From positions 20,781,723-20,845,722 of the forward strand of contig NC_057767.1 in assembly GCF_010389155.1 (NCBI RefSeq): 64,000 nt of DNA. The letters run 5' to 3'. Position 1 is the stretch's first letter. Each line of letters opens with the position of its first letter. The notes beneath the pieces are model-generated. The model ran no database searches. It was not told the DNA's origin and saw only the letters and a list, made by a program, of their open reading frames with translations. The DNA is from Erigeron canadensis. Lineage: Eukaryota; Streptophyta; Magnoliopsida; Asterales; Asteraceae. The position numbers and the translations under genes were made by a program. This document shows positions 1-11,881 of the stretch, piece by piece.

Positions 1-1986
1 GGAAGGTTCAGTATCTCAGGCCACCAAATTAACTCCTCCAGGTGATCTTTCCACCAGTTTTCCAACTGAGGTCCAAGACCTTTTTACTAAGGTGGCGGAC
101 CTGGAAAGATCCCTTCAGACTTCTTCATAGGTAGTTTCTGACTTTAAATCCTCACTATCAAATAATATGAGATCAGAATTGCTTGTTTTTGCTGGTAATG
201 AGAAGTTAGTTTTTGAGAAGCTGGATGAACTGGCACTAGCCACAAATAACAATTCTGAGAAAATAAAAGTGGCAGTCCAGGGCTTGGAAGAAAAGTTGGT
301 CTGATCAATGCAAACTGCCATTCAGACAAGTGTTGCTAGTCCCGTGTCCAGTTTGACTGATGAAGTTCAAGAATTGGTTACCAGGGTAGAGAATGTGGAG
401 AAGAAGCCAACACTTGACCAGAATTCAGTTGTCAGCAACATCAGTGATGAAGTTGCCAGAAAATTAAGAGCTGACATGCTGAAGGAAATTACTGAAGAAA
501 TACCTGGGTCAGTGTTGAGGACCATTCAGGATAGTTTGTTGCCACAAGTTGAGAAGATGATAAAAGATGAAATCCCAAAGGACTTGGTCTCTGAAGTCCA
601 ATCTCTTAAAAGAGATTTTGAGCTGTTGAAAACATCTGTGGCTATCATGACACCTGAATGCTAAACTTTTGGGTCCTCTGATAGAAACAAACTGGTGGAT
701 GTGTGGAATGCCCTCAAGTCTGGGACTAGTAGTCATTCCAAGGGGGCAGTTTGAAGGCTGGTGCTGATGAGATTACCAAGGCGAAAGTAGAAATGGTTCA
801 GAGAGCACTTGGCACTGAAGCCATTGCTCAGGTTAATGTGGAAAAAGCAACTGGTACTGATGCCAGTGTGCAGAATGTTGAAGAAGAAGAGGATGCCAGT
901 ACTGAAGCTGATGAGTCAGAACCTCAGTTTGAGGACTTCCCAGATTTGGCTACTTTTAAAAAGCAAAGAAGGCCTCATGTCATTTCTGGTGAAGATACAT
1001 AAGAAGGTGAAGACACAGATATTATTGCCTCCTTACCTAATGCTGATGAAGAAAGATCAAGGAAACTTCAGCAGGAGTGCATATTAATTGACATCTGGAA
1101 GCAAAATCTGAAGAATGACTGGGAAGCACATAAGATGGATATGGCACAAAGGGGAACACTGGATACTTTCAATGCTGGCCATCTTAGTGTGCACATTGAT
1201 GTGTATACATACATGAAGAATGATCCCAGAGTCATTAAATGTCTGGAAGTGATGGATGATGTTCGTCTTCGTTCAGTATACGCCCAAGATGAGCAGATGT
1301 GCGATGCTGAAACTTATGAGGTCAGTGTACTAGAGTTGATTGCTGCCAGGAAGGATGAGTTGGCTGAGCTTCAGAGAAAAGCAAAGAAGAATGCTCTTGC
1401 CTTGGAAAATGAATATAGGAAAAAGATGAAAGGTGTACCCAAGCCACCCAGGAGAACAAAGGCAGAGAGAGATGCTGATCTAAGCAACTTCATTCCTCTG
1501 GATGTATCCAGGAGCATAAGCAGGACTCAATTGGAAAGAGTTGCAAATTCACAAGGCATCTCCGGAGAGACTGAAGAAGAAGTAAGACTGGCAAAGGTAA
1601 GGCAGGAATACAATGAAAGAATGCACTATGGAGCTGATGCCAGGAAAATTATTGCTGCAGAGATTAGATTGGCCACAGACCATAAAGCCCATTCAAAATT
1701 TTATGTAAAACTGACAAGGGAAGAAAACTTCACTGATGAAAGAAGCAGTACGTCAGTAAGGGCATTTGGGTGGTCTGAACTCAAAGAAATTGGCTTGTAC
1801 TTCAAAGAAAATCCTCATCTTATTTCTGTTGATGTGAGGTACTTTATGAAAAGGATTGAGAAGGAGCATAGCAGGATTATGATGATGGAAGTTACTCTGG
1901 GAATGAGGAAACCAGAAGACTCTCCAAGCTTTAAGAGGAAGGCTACTGAAGAAGCTGGTGGAAGTGCTCCAAAGAGGCAAGCCTGA
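1..1986 (+). pseudogene. decayed third ORF ('envelope-like') of a Sirevirus-type element
   Basis: Function is unknown; such ORFs are called envelope-like only from their position after pol. One reading frame runs from base 2 to 664 with stops at 128 (TAG), 302 (TGA) and 662 (TAA). The frame changes near 740, then stays open to 1986 with one more stop at 1000. The longest open piece is 1135-1986 (283 codons). The first part is rich in heptad-like coiled-coil sequence (308-664). The middle is acidic (Glu/Asp-rich around 870-940). The C-terminus has a KRK cluster, ten residues and a PKRQ cluster, which fits a bipartite nuclear import signal. I see no signal peptide or membrane segment. It ends about 280 bases before the polypurine tract, as expected for the last ORF of the element. 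The stops and frameshift make it a pseudogene. Confidence 0.6.
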
Positions 1987-2280
1987 CTCTTTATTTTTTT
2001 TTTATGTACTTGTTGTATGTAAATATAATTGTAACTTATTGCAAAAGATGTAATGTCATTAATGTTGCAATTTATTTTCACAAGTATATGATCAAATTAA
2101 GTCTAAAATAGAATGAAAAGATGAAACTGAAAACACTGATGATCTATAAGGTGTTTTCCAGTAACAAAATTTAGACTTAGTCAAAATTTTCAAGTGATTT
2201 TCAAGTGATTTTCAAGCATATAATTGTATAGATGGAAGCTTGAAAAACCTTGCATAATTTTTAAACAAATAGGGGGAATT

Positions 2281-3196
2281 TGTTAGGTCCGGTTTTTACT
2301 GGACTAGTTCCAGACTTGAAGACTAGAGCAATCCTGAAGATTTGTCCAGAAATTATGGAAGTCCAGTAAGCGTTTACTTGTACAGGAAATCTGGAGTCTT
2401 CTAGATTTGCTTATTGAACTTCACTCCAGTCCAGATCTACTCTACTGAAGAACATTCTCACTGAAGACAAAGTCTGAAGTTTGAAGAAGAAGACTGACAT
2501 GTGGCGGAGCCCACTGGCAGACTTACCAGATCAACAACTGGAGTCCTTGTCAGTGTTCTAGACCTTACAAGTCTGAACACTGATTACGAGGAATTGACTT
2601 TGTGTCTTTACACGCTTTTACCCGGATATCTCTTTTGTCCCTTGTAAAGGTTTTACACGCGTGTAAAGGTGGTTGGCTAAAAGGTGGCAAGTCACTATCA
2701 ATGTGACTTTATCCTTGTACTTTTTAGTATTGCATTTAAAGAAAATACCAATGTTCCTTAAATGCTCCCAACCACATTTGTACGGCAAAATAATCACTGT
2801 TGAGATTATTTTGCCTATAAATACCAAGTCATTTCCATCTTTCAAATAAATTTTGTAATTTGGTGAACTTGCCTAAATACTCTCGATCTAAACAGTTATA
2901 CTTCACAACTTTAAGTATTTCGATCAAGGAGATTATTTAGCAAGTATAATCACTTGTAATTCATAAGGTTGTTTAGATACTTACTTTGGTATTAACTAGG
3001 CTCCGCAACAACCTTGTATTTTGTTTAAAAATCAATAAATAAAATACACATTGAAAATTACTTTCGTGTTCCACCTTTATTTAACTTGCTTATTCATTGC
3101 TTAAGTCTTTTATTTACTTATTTTTATTCTTGCATTTATATTTACGTAAATACTAGTCCTCATCTAGTGCATACTTGGCTTGTTGTATTTTACACT
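2281..3196 (+). repeat. 3' LTR with preceding polypurine tract
   Basis: The LTR begins with TGTTAGGTCC directly after the purine tract at 2268-2280. A TATA-like box (TATAAATA) lies near 2815 and an AATAAA-type poly-A signal near 3040. The end is placed at a terminal ACA near 3196, but only the start is firm. Confidence 0.55.
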
Positions 3197-3421
3197 CGTG
3201 GGTTAAACCATGGGTGAGGGACTTCACACATATAACTCATTAAACACTTCTAGCACCTCTAAAGGCATAAAAATAAACCTTAAACACATTAAGACATTTA
3301 AGCCTCACATGTATAGCACGTTAAACAAATCTAAGCATTAAATCTCCTAGAGATTTAACGGACACGTAGTGTTGACTTAACGACTCAAGTCAACCGTTAG
3401 ATAAAAAGTTCGGGATGTTAC
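3197..3421 (-). repeat. edge of a gypsy-type LTR
   Basis: Read on the minus strand, this stretch starts at 3421 with TGTAACATCCCG, a start typical of plant Ty3/gypsy LTRs. It abuts and truncates the LRR exon at 3423. Its other end is hidden by the Copia LTR to the left. Whether it is a solo LTR or part of a longer element cannot be seen from here. Confidence 0.45.
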
Positions 3422-3422
3422 A

Positions 3423-5098
3423 CTACATAAAAGCCTCCGGTCCCAAGTAAACTCCCTTGAGATTTTCAAGCAACTTAAGTATTACGGATTTTAGACAAGG
3501 GAACACAATAACCTCATTCGCTGTAGTATCAGAATCTTCTTCCACTTGCTTGACAACTACTTCCATATTTTTGCAATCACTTATGCGTAGCTCTTGGAAC
3601 AGCAATAGACTGCAAATCATGCATCTAGTGAAAACATTTCCAAGAAGTGGACAACCATTAATTGACACTTGTGTAAGGTTTGGAAAGTTCAAAGCTAACC
3701 TCCTATTGCTCTTCCATATATGTTTCACACTTTCAAGATCTTCCAGGGTCACTACTTTTAGCTTTGGAAATACCACAACTAATTGTGTTTCATTCATGTT
3801 ATCATTTGTGTTTGTGCACCAAACCGAGATTAGGTTTAGAAAGGGGGATGATTGGTGTTTTTGGTTGTTTGTTGGCGATTCCCCAAAGGTAGAGTGAATC
3901 TCTTTACGCCAATCAATTATGATTTGATTGTTAGCCGATTAAGATCGTGCTATTATGCTTTAGATGTGCTCTGATCTATTTGATAGAGTTTATGAATGAG
4001 TAAGAATGAATGAATGATGCCTTCATGAGGTCTTATGATTCTCCTTTTATAGGAGAATTTATCTTGGAGAGAAAGTTAAGCCTCTTTAGGGTTTCCCTAA
4101 GTCTTAGGCCAGGAATATTATTTCCTTAATTATTGGTTGCAAGTGATAAGATCAAATCCCGAAATTATAGGGGAATAATTCTTATCCTTTTTACCTTACT
4201 GCGGAAGCCTTCATTACAAACAGCCTTCGTGTCGTAACGTGTTACTGTTCCTTTGTGTGGCAGGTCCTGCGTACCGCTGAGAGGGTACATCATCAAGCCC
4301 CCAGTCCAAGGTGATGATTTTTTCTAAACAAGCATTGCGTTGGACTATTCTTGGCCACTTTGTCTTCTCCCATCTTTCCTAAATCTGGTTCGACGCACGT
4401 TAACATAATGATTTTGAGAAATTGGATACGAGATTCGAGAGTTCGCGTCCCACGGATGGCGCCAAATGGTTGTGCATCAAACCGAGATTAGGTTTAGAAA
4501 GGGGGATGATTGGTGTTTTTGGTTGTTTGTTGGCGATTCCCCAAAAGTAGAGTGAATCTCTTTACGCCAATCAATTATGATTTGATTGTTAGCCGATTAA
4601 GATCGTGCTATTATGCTTTAGATGTGCTCTGATCTGTTTGATAGAATTTATAAATGAGTATGAATGAATGAATGATGCCTTCGTGAGGTCTTATGAATCT
4701 CCTTTTATAGGAGAATTTATCTTGGAGAGAAAGTTAAGCCTCTTTAGGGTTTCCCTAAGTCTTAGGCCAGGATTATTATTTCCTTAATATTGGTTGCAAG
4801 TGATAAGATCAAATCCCAAAATTATAGGGGAATAATTCTTATCCTTTTTACCTTACTGCGGAAGCCTTCGTTACGAACGGCCTTCGTGTCGTAACGTGTT
4901 ACTATTCCTTCATGTGGCAGGTTCTGCATACCGCTGAGAGGGTACATCATCAATTTGTCTCTTCTACTACTTCAAATACCTCCTCCAATAGGATTGGTGC
5001 ATCATTGTCACCAGAGAGAGTGATATTGATCTTTTCAAGATTTTGAAGCTTATGCAACTCATTGTTTGGAAAAATGTCATCGAAACATATTTTGTGAT
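3423..5098 (-). pseudogene. RGC2-like LRR exon split by a TRIM element
   Basis: A C-terminal leucine-rich-repeat exon of an NLR immune-receptor gene of the lettuce RGC2 type. Removing the TRIM at 3809-4952 and one copy of its target duplication joins the two halves in frame: about 5098-4953 (ELHKLQNLEKINI) continues into 3808-3423 (FPKLKVVTLEDLESVKHIW, FPNLTQVSINGCPLL, FQELRISDCKNMEVVV, FPCLKSVILK). The repeat style, with FPxLxxLxLxxLxxL alternating with short gap-containing repeats, is the RGC2 pattern. The exon stops at 3423, where a gypsy LTR edge begins, so the expected end of the LRR domain is missing. A short duplication of the ATGTCATCGAAA stretch lies just upstream (5068 and 5130). 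In this state it cannot encode a full receptor. Confidence 0.75.
3809..4952 (-). mobile_element. TRIM: miniature LTR retrotransposon (1144 bp)
   Basis: Two direct repeats, 3809-4295 (487 bp) and 4467-4952 (486 bp), nearly identical, flank only 171 bp of internal DNA. The 5-bp target duplication ATTTG is exact (3804-3808 and 4953-4957). On the minus strand the LTR runs TGATGATG to CA, and the internal DNA starts with TTGGCGCCATCC. The GGCGCCA core resembles an aspartate-tRNA primer site, and a short G-rich tract (CTGGGGGCT) lies before the other LTR. There is no coding capacity, so the element needs enzymes from another element. The high LTR similarity suggests fairly recent insertion. Confidence 0.9.
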
Positions 5099-5714
5099 AT
5101 TACATTCTGAGTTTTAACACTGGCCCAAAAAAATGTCATCGAAAGCATACAACAGGACCCTCTAATGAAAGAGAATAACACTTAGATGTCAACGGTGTTT
5201 ATTGATTTCATGTGTAACAAATAAGAATTTGTGATATAATCTAATTATTTAATAGCATGGGACTCTCACTCCTTGTGTTCTCTCTGGACTGAAATCTTTA
5301 GTTTTTGTTTCAATGATGAATGTAAGTTTATAAAAGGGAGAGTGCTTTGACATGTATTAAACTACCATAACTACAGAATCAGAATCAGAAGAATTGATCT
5401 TAAGTTTTTTCTCTCTGCTCCGCATTTATTAGCTAAGAAGAATAGCCTTCGTTAATATTATTACTTTGGTATGTCTACATGTAAACATAAAATCTGGGGT
5501 ATTATAATTACCAGCATCACTTAGTTTAAATGAAGATGGACGTTCCAGTGAATCAAGTTATATATCATGCTCAAAAAATAAAACGAATCAAGTTATTAAA
5601 TACTTACGTATGTGTAATGGGCCATTTATGCGTGCAAGCAAACAAGCATTTATAGTATTTACTTTCATGACTCCATATGATTATCTAGATAATACAAGTA
5701 AAGTAGCAACATAC
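5099..5714. other. intron of the LRR relic, no recognised feature
   Basis: AT-rich DNA between two LRR exons on the minus strand. It begins at the GT donor of the 5715-6403 exon. I see no other coding signal or repeat with clear ends here. Confidence 0.5.
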
Positions 5715-6403
5715 CTCATGTCCTCATTTGATTCATTGGTCAACTGAAAGTTGACGCCACATTCAAGACTATGTCTTCCTAATCCAGTATGCATACAGTT
5801 GAGCTTTAGGGTCATTGAGTGACCAGATGTAAACACCATTATTTGTGAGCAGCCAAAGATCTTAACCTTATCCAACAGTGGCCATCGAAACTCATTCATC
5901 CCCAAGAAAAAACCTTCAACATTTGGTAAATCAGTTAATGTGAGCGACTTTAGTAGGGGAAAGATGACAACTTTAGATGTTGAGTGCTCTCCATCTTCCT
6001 TCACAATTATTTTCATTGCCTTGCACTCTTCTATTGTCAACTCTTCCAGTTGCTTGAGACTCTTGAGTGTGGAGCTTGTGAAAATATGTTCCAAAAGGTC
6101 ACATTGATTGATTCGCAATATCTTTAACTTGGGCAATTCAAGTAGAATCATATTTACGAATCTTGGGGTTGTTACTATATCGCTGCCTTTATCAATGTCA
6201 CTATGACAACAGTCGTTGCTATCCCCTTCAATTTCAAATATCTTCCTTAGTGAACGGCACTCTGTTATTTTCAACTTTTGAAGCTGTTGTAATCTTCCTA
6301 CAGCATTGAATGGAATCACGAATGATAGTGCATTACATTCACTTATGTTTATATTTCTGGGATATTCGCACAAGGACCAGGATACAACATCCACCTCAGA
6401 ACT
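5715..6403 (-). pseudogene. RGC2-like LRR exon (complete exon)
   Basis: A 689-bp LRR exon. It starts after a TTGCAG acceptor at 6404 and ends at an AG/GTATGT donor at 5715. It opens with the SSEVDVVSWSLCEYPRNINI stretch typical of the first residues of RGC2 LRR exons. It continues through LQKLKITECRSLRKIFE, LPKLKILRINQCDLLEHIF, LKQLEELTIEECKAMKIIV, FPLLKSLTLTDLPNVEGFF and a GMNEFRWPLLDKVKI segment. The exon is open throughout. It is called a pseudogene because the locus lacks the coiled-coil/NB-ARC region, and its neighbouring exons are cut by transposons. Related intact genes make membrane-associated or cytosolic immune receptors whose LRRs set recognition specificity. A retained truncated transcript cannot be excluded. 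Confidence 0.8.
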
Positions 6404-7758
6404 CTGCAATACATGATACTAGATTTTAGACCCGTGTCCAACACCGGATACGGGGTTTACGATATTATCAATATTAGATCTTCATACATTTAAGTTATAA
6501 AAGCTTATAATTTGAAGATATACGGTTTCAAGTGTCATATGTTGCAAGTTGTAGTACAATAATCACAAGTTCGTCACTATCATTATTAGCCGAGACATAT
6601 TGATGGAATTATTTTCGTAGTTATTCCATAAGGCACGTGATATAATAATTTCTCTGTTATAGAACTTTTTTGAAACCAGTTGTACTCATAATTTGATATT
6701 ATTATGAAAAATAATTAAGAATTTTAATATAAACATACTTATGATCCTCTACTTGACATTTAAGTATACGTATTTGATAATGATGTGTGCCCTTAACATG
6801 AATAGGTTTACTCTCAATCACCTCTCCTATGATAATTATTGATGACTAAAAATAGATATAATTTAAGTATTCATGGCTAAAAAGTGTAAACTATCTCTAA
6901 AAAACAATTAATAAGCCGGAGTCAATTTGCTAAAACTGAGCGATTTAATTGGTTAATAAGTCATTACGTTTTGAAATAGTTTTTTGTAGACAATATTTCA
7001 TATGTTGAAATTGTTTTAATGTAAATTTTAAAAAATTCTCTCAAGTTGATGGTTAAAAATAAATATAAATCAAGTATTCAGGGCTAAAAATTATAAATTA
7101 TTGATAGAAAACAAAAAAGTATAATTAATGAAAACTAATATAATAATGTATTTGGATAATGATTATTAGAATTTTTAATTTATAATTAATCTAAATGATG
7201 ACATAAGTGAAAATCAATTTGATAAAATTAAGCAATTTGATTGGTTAATAAGTCATTAGTTAAACTGTCTTATAGTATATACTAAGATTAATGGAGTTTG
7301 AATTACGAACATTAGCAGTTTCATAAGCATACATTTGTAACACATTCATATGAAGATTAGTTTGTTGGGTTAATCTTGATTTCGGGTCAAAAGTATGGGT
7401 CACGTTTATTTCGTTTTATAAGTATTAGTCTAGTATGTTATGTTATGAATTTAAGTTATATGTTAGTGTTACAACTTACAAGAAAGTGTCCTGTTTTTAG
7501 AATGTGTTCAGGTTAGAGTTTTATTTAGAGTTTTATTTAGTCAACTAGTCAAGTATGGTTATTTGCAAGTTATCGGGAGTTGGTTTATTTAGAATAGAAG
7601 GTCAAGTACGTGGTGTGTATTGCTGTAAATTAGGAGAACATGGGAGTACTTTGTTGGGCAGTTGTAGGTTACATGCCTACATATGTAGCCACTATCCTAA
7701 GAATGAATGCAATGCCTGAGTCACAATTTTCTATGTAAATTTCATTTTAAATACTTTA
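6404..7758. other. AT-rich intron with duplicated segments and a possible solo LTR
   Basis: No exon is recognised. Two related segments, about 6841-6970 and 7048-7255, share the GATG(A/G)(C/T)TAAAAATA and TTGGTTAATAAGTCATTA blocks, as in an old tandem duplication. From about 7364 a stretch beginning TGTTGGGTTAATC looks like the start of an LTR, but no partner, primer site or target duplication was found. Confidence 0.4.
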
Positions 7759-8180
7759 TCTATGTTATATTATAAAGCACCTTCTTTTCAGATTTTCAAC
7801 ATTGAGTTAAAATTTTCAATATTGATTTTAAGTATATCCCCAAAATACCCCTCTCATCTATTCTATATTTATCTAAAATAACCATAATATCCTTTCTCTC
7901 TCCTCAAATCTCAACCAATCATCTTTTTTCTCTCTCCTCCATAAATCATTTAATCCTCTAATTCATTCAAAATCTTTTATCTTAAAAATCATACATCAAT
8001 AAATTATAAAAATTGTATGGTTGTTCTTAAAATTTCATGCTCTTTCATTAGAGATGTCATTCGATATACTTTTGACGAATTTTTAAATCCGAGGGCGGAG
8101 GCCGTAGACATTTAACTATCACACTCTCTGACCTAGCTATCACCCCCACCATCTCACCGCTGCAACGCGCGGGTACTTAC
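7759..8180 (+). mobile_element. probable short non-autonomous Helitron
   Basis: The sequence begins TCTATGTTATATTATAAAG just after an A, the usual 5' start of plant Helitrons. It ends near 8165 with a GC-rich CAACGCGCGGG hairpin of the kind found close to Helitron 3' ends. The expected terminal CTRR is not visible; the Copia fragment begins there and may have destroyed it. There is no Rep/helicase coding. Confidence 0.42.
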
Positions 8181-8399
8181 TCTCGTATACATAAAGCATG
8201 AAGAGCCAAATAACCGATGAATCGTGTTATTGTATTGTATCTAATAAACAGAGATACAAGGGGTATAAATACTGAAGTAAGTTACATTGAGATCCCTCTA
8301 ATATGAACAATTGTAATACTTAGCTTAATATATCTAATAGTCCCCCGTAAGCTAAGGCCAGGAAACGACCTGCAGCTTGGACCGTATAAAGATAAATCG

Positions 8400-9830
8400 A
8401 TCGGTTGACAATGGCTTTGTGAATATGTCTGCAATCTGATCATGAGTGGATATGAATTCTACTCGTAATCGCCCCTAAGGAACTTTTTCGCGGACAAAGT
8501 GATAATCTACTTCGACATGCTTGGTACGGGAATGAAAAACTGGGTTGGCAGAGAGATAGGTTGCTCCCAAGTTGTCACATCAAAGAGTTAGGGCACATTT
8601 GGTTACTATGCCAAGTTCAGACAACAGAGTTTCAAGCCATGTGAGTTCGGCTACTGTGTCAGCCAAAGCTTTAAACTCTGATTCTGTAGACGAACGAGAG
8701 ACAGTGCGTTGTTTGCGAGCTGTCCACGAGATCAGATTAGAACCCAAATAAATGGAGAAACCACCAGTAGATCGTCAGGTATCTGGACACCCGGCCCAAT
8801 CCGCGTTAGAGAAGGCTTGAAAATTGTTCTAGTGAGCATCGGTAAAGGCATGAAGACTGGAACCAGAGTTATGTTTTATGAGTAAACCATAGTTAGAAGT
8901 GTCAGATAGATATCTCAAAATCCGTTTAACAGCTTTCTAACGATTGATAGTTGGTGCATGCATGAATTGACAAACTGTGTTGACAGCGAATGTGATATCC
9001 GGACAAGATAAGGTAACATACTGTAGAGCACCAACAATCTGCCTCTATCCAACCAGATCTGAAAAGGAGGGGTTGTCGTGTAAGGATAATGGCAGAGATG
9101 TGGTCATGGGACAAGGAACCTCTTTCGCCTTGGAGAGACCAGCACGTTGCAACAATTCCAGTATATATTTTTGTTGTGATAATATAATGTCATTGCCATG
9201 TTTAACAATCTCCACACCCAAAATTTAATCAAGGTCACCCAAATCTTTGAGTGCAAATTCAGTACCAAGAAGATTAACAAGGGTGTTAATGGCTGCCATG
9301 TTGTTGCCGGTAACAATTATATCGTCCACATATACAAGAAAATAAATAAGTGTGGCCTCGGAGGTTTATAAGAAAAGTCAAGGGTGAGTTTTTGAACCTG
9401 TAAATCCAAACCTGTGTAAAGCTGTGGAGAGACAGGTGAACCATGCCCGAGGGGCTTGCTTGAGGCCATATAAAGACTTGTGAAGTTTGCAAACATAATC
9501 GGGCTTTGTGGGGTTAACAAAGCCTTGAGGTTGTCGGAGATAAATTGTTTCTTTAAGATCCCCATGAAGAAAAGCATTTTGCAGATCCAATTGTCGAAGA
9601 GGCCACTTGTGTGTGATGGCAAGAGATAACACAACTCTGATCGTGCAGCCTCGGGACCGAAGGTTTCATGAAAATCAATACCGTGCTATTAGGTGAAGCC
9701 TTTTGCAACAAGACGGACTTTGTAACGACAAGGAGCATCTATTTTGTCTCGTTTGATCCTATAAACCCACTTTGAATCATTGACATTAGTACCAAAAACA
9801 CGTGGAACAAGAGACCATGTACCATTTATT
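8400..9830 (-). pseudogene. Copia reverse transcriptase-RNase H remnant
   Basis: Minus-strand RT pieces in several frames. The LQNAFLHGDLKETIYLRQP and SLYGLKQAPRAWF motifs are at about 9470-9600, the YVDDIIVTG active site at about 9310-9340, and LGVEIVKHGNDIILSQQKY follows. The RNase H part, with [36 protein letters not shown] and [16 protein letters not shown], runs down to about 8400. Frameshifts and stops (for example after the SFSDLVG segment) make it non-functional. Confidence 0.8.
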
Positions 9831-11290
9831 TCAAGCGCAAAGTACTCTTCAGCCATGGCGTGACGCCATTCAGCAAATTTGTTAGCAGCGGAAAAGGATG
9901 TGGGTTCGGTCTCAGGTTGGTCATCATTGGGTTTGGGTTTGGTCTTAGCTTCTGATGTAAGAGGTGATTTGGTAGTATGGAAAGCTGATGGATCAAAAGG
10001 AACATGAGATTTAGGATTTGGGCGGAGATTTGGTGGTCTGGTTCGGACAGCAGGTGGAGGGGGAAGAGGGATTGGAATATTAGGTGATGTAGGAGGTGAG
10101 GAATGTTGATCAAGTACGGGAGAGGATTGTGAGGGAGGCGTTGGTGTGCCATCAGGATCATAGGATGTAGGATCGATATAAGTAAATGAGGGGGTAGGCT
10201 AATCAGTGTGAAGGGATGAAGGAGGTGAAGACGGAATAAAAGAGGTATAAGGTCCAGATGTGGGAATAGTGGCAGGTGTTGTGGGTTTTGGCTGGGAAAG
10301 AAACAAGGTTTCATTGAATCTCACAGGACGAGCAATGTAAAGGCGCTCGGTTGTGGGATCAAGACATCTATACCCGTTGTGGACGAGACTATACCCGAGA
10401 AAAATGCAAGGTAAGGATCGAAAATCCATTTTATGAGGATTGTAGGGACGGAGATATGGAAAACAATGACAACCGAACACGCGTAAGAACGAGTAGTTCA
10501 GTGACTGTTTGTGAATGATTTCAATCGGAGAGATATGAGAATTAGAACGAGAAGGCATGCGGTTGATTAGGTAAATGGCTGTATCAAAAGCAAAATTCCA
10601 AAAACGATGTGGAACATATGAATGTGCAAGAAGAGAAAGACCTGTTTCCACAACATGACGATGTCGCCTTTCAACAGTGTCGTTTTGCTCACTGTTTTGA
10701 GGGCATGAGCGACGATGAATTATGCCATGTGAAGTGAAAAAAGTGGAAAGGGCACGAAACTCACCACCCCAGTCAGTTTGTCTAGCTTCTAATTTTGTAT
10801 TGAATTGGCCTTCAACCATGGTAAGAAATTTTTGAAAAACAAAGTAAACATCTGACTTTTGTTTTAAGTGAAAAATCCACATGTATTTAGAGTAGTGATC
10901 AACACATAACATAAAGTAACGATGACCATCAAAAGATAATGTAGGTGCAGGACCCCAAATATCACAAAATATTAAATCCAAAACATGATTACTACGGAAG
11001 GAAGAATAGTTCAAGGAAAGTTTTGTGGACTTTCCTGTTTGACAAGAAGCACAAACAGAATGAAAATTTTTATCAGAAACTAGAAGTAAATGTTTGGATA
11101 GCATGATGTTCATAAGCCATTGATGAGGGTGCCCTAAACGTTGATGCCACACATTATGAGGAACACGAGTGGCCAAGAAGACAGACATGGAAACAGACTG
11201 AAGTTGAGGAAGAACAAGTGAATAAAGCCCATCTTTACTTGGACCCGTGAGAAGGGTAGTGCGTGTAGATATGTCCTTAACACAAAAGAA
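9826..11290 (-). pseudogene. Copia integrase remnant and Ser/Pro-rich linker
   Basis: The 10199-11188 stretch is open for 329 codons. It carries the integrase zinc-binding part (WHQRLGHP ... CASCQTGKS), the catalytic core (DIWGP, with its first Asp; the next around DWGGEF; ERRHRHVVETG with the Glu) and the conserved LRVFGCHCFPYLRPY and FLGYS segments. After a frame change a Ser/Pro-rich linker leads toward RT. Upstream of about 11290 the sequence passes straight into LTR DNA, so protease and gag were deleted. The substitution DTVERRH for the common NGVAERKH shows decay near the third catalytic residue. Confidence 0.8.
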
Positions 11291-11577
11291 TCGTGTTATT
11301 GTATTGTATCTATCGTATAAATACTGAAGTAAGTTACACTAAGATCCCTCTAATATGAACATTTGTAATACTTAGCTTAAATACTGAAACTATCATAGTT
11401 GCACGCAAATTGTTTTGTCTATCCGATTCACAAGGAATCAGTTTATGAAATTTCATACGCTAATGAGACAAATTTTCAAGTAATGGAGAGCCGGATGCCC
11501 GGATATATATAGAAAAGAAATTAAATTAATAATAGCTGGTTATGTATAAGAAATTAACGTTGAAGAGAATAACATAC

Positions 11578-11881
11578 CTTGAAATTCTCATGAATGGAAA
11601 TATTGGAGATAACATTGGAGGTGATTTCACTCTCGTTACCCCTTGCACCTCCATCATCATGGATAAGCAGCTTTAGCTTTGATAAACCATAAAGAGAGAG
11701 ACTGTCTAAATGTGGGAAGAAAGTGGGGTTTGTGCGGGAAGATGTCGAAGCGACCATTGTTTGAATATCATCATCTCTATTTGACACAACTTCCTCAATA
11801 CCATCACAATCTGATATGTTAATTGTCTTCAAATTGAAAAGAAGTTTGGCCATAAAAGGTGAAAACAAATACTTTATCTTT
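11578..11881 (-). pseudogene. RGC2-like LRR exon, 5' side cut
   Basis: Encodes KYLFSPFMAKLLFNLKTINI, a CDGIEEVVSNRDDD segment and FPHLDSLSLYGLSKLKLL. This matches the family pattern in which an SPxMAKLLxNLKxxxIxxCDGIEEVVSNRDD block precedes FPHLDSL. It ends at an AAG/GTATGT donor (11578). The upstream side is interrupted at 11882 by a long terminal-inverted-repeat element, and no NB-ARC or coiled-coil exon follows upstream. This exon is therefore the 5'-most surviving piece of the relic. The next coding exon downstream is 5715-6403, with Copia and Helitron DNA in the intron between. Confidence 0.75.

Larger units (their letters stand above)
1..3196 (+). mobile_element. Sirevirus-like Copia retrotransposon, 3' part only
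   Basis: The 3' portion of an LTR retrotransposon whose 5' part lies before the window. In order it shows a decayed coding region (1-1986), an AT-rich untranslated stretch (1987-2267), a polypurine tract (2268-2280) and an LTR that starts with TGTTAG at 2281. A long ORF lying between pol and the 3' LTR is the arrangement of Sireviruses, and the same layout occurs twice more in this window. The right LTR boundary is not fixed, because the partner LTR and its target duplication are outside; about 3196, after a terminal ACA, is my best estimate. Confidence 0.72.
8190..11390 (-). mobile_element. Copia (RE1-type) retrotransposon, internally deleted
   Basis: A minus-strand Copia element inside the LRR intron. 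Reading from high to low coordinates: an LTR piece (about 11390-11290), then directly integrase, linker, reverse transcriptase and RNase H, then a polypurine-like CTTACGGGGG (about 8340-8350) and the 3' LTR (about 8339-8190). The rest of the 5' LTR, the primer site, gag and protease are missing. The two LTR pieces share the TTAAGCTAAGTATTAC and GAGGGATCT...GTAACTTACTTCAGTATTTATAC segments. No target duplication was identified, so the outer edges are approximate. Confidence 0.8.

Noticed and set aside
9826..10314. Leu/Pro-rich minus-strand ORF of 162 codons
   Set aside because: Wrong-frame reading of the Ser/Pro-rich linker between integrase and RT of the Copia fragment.
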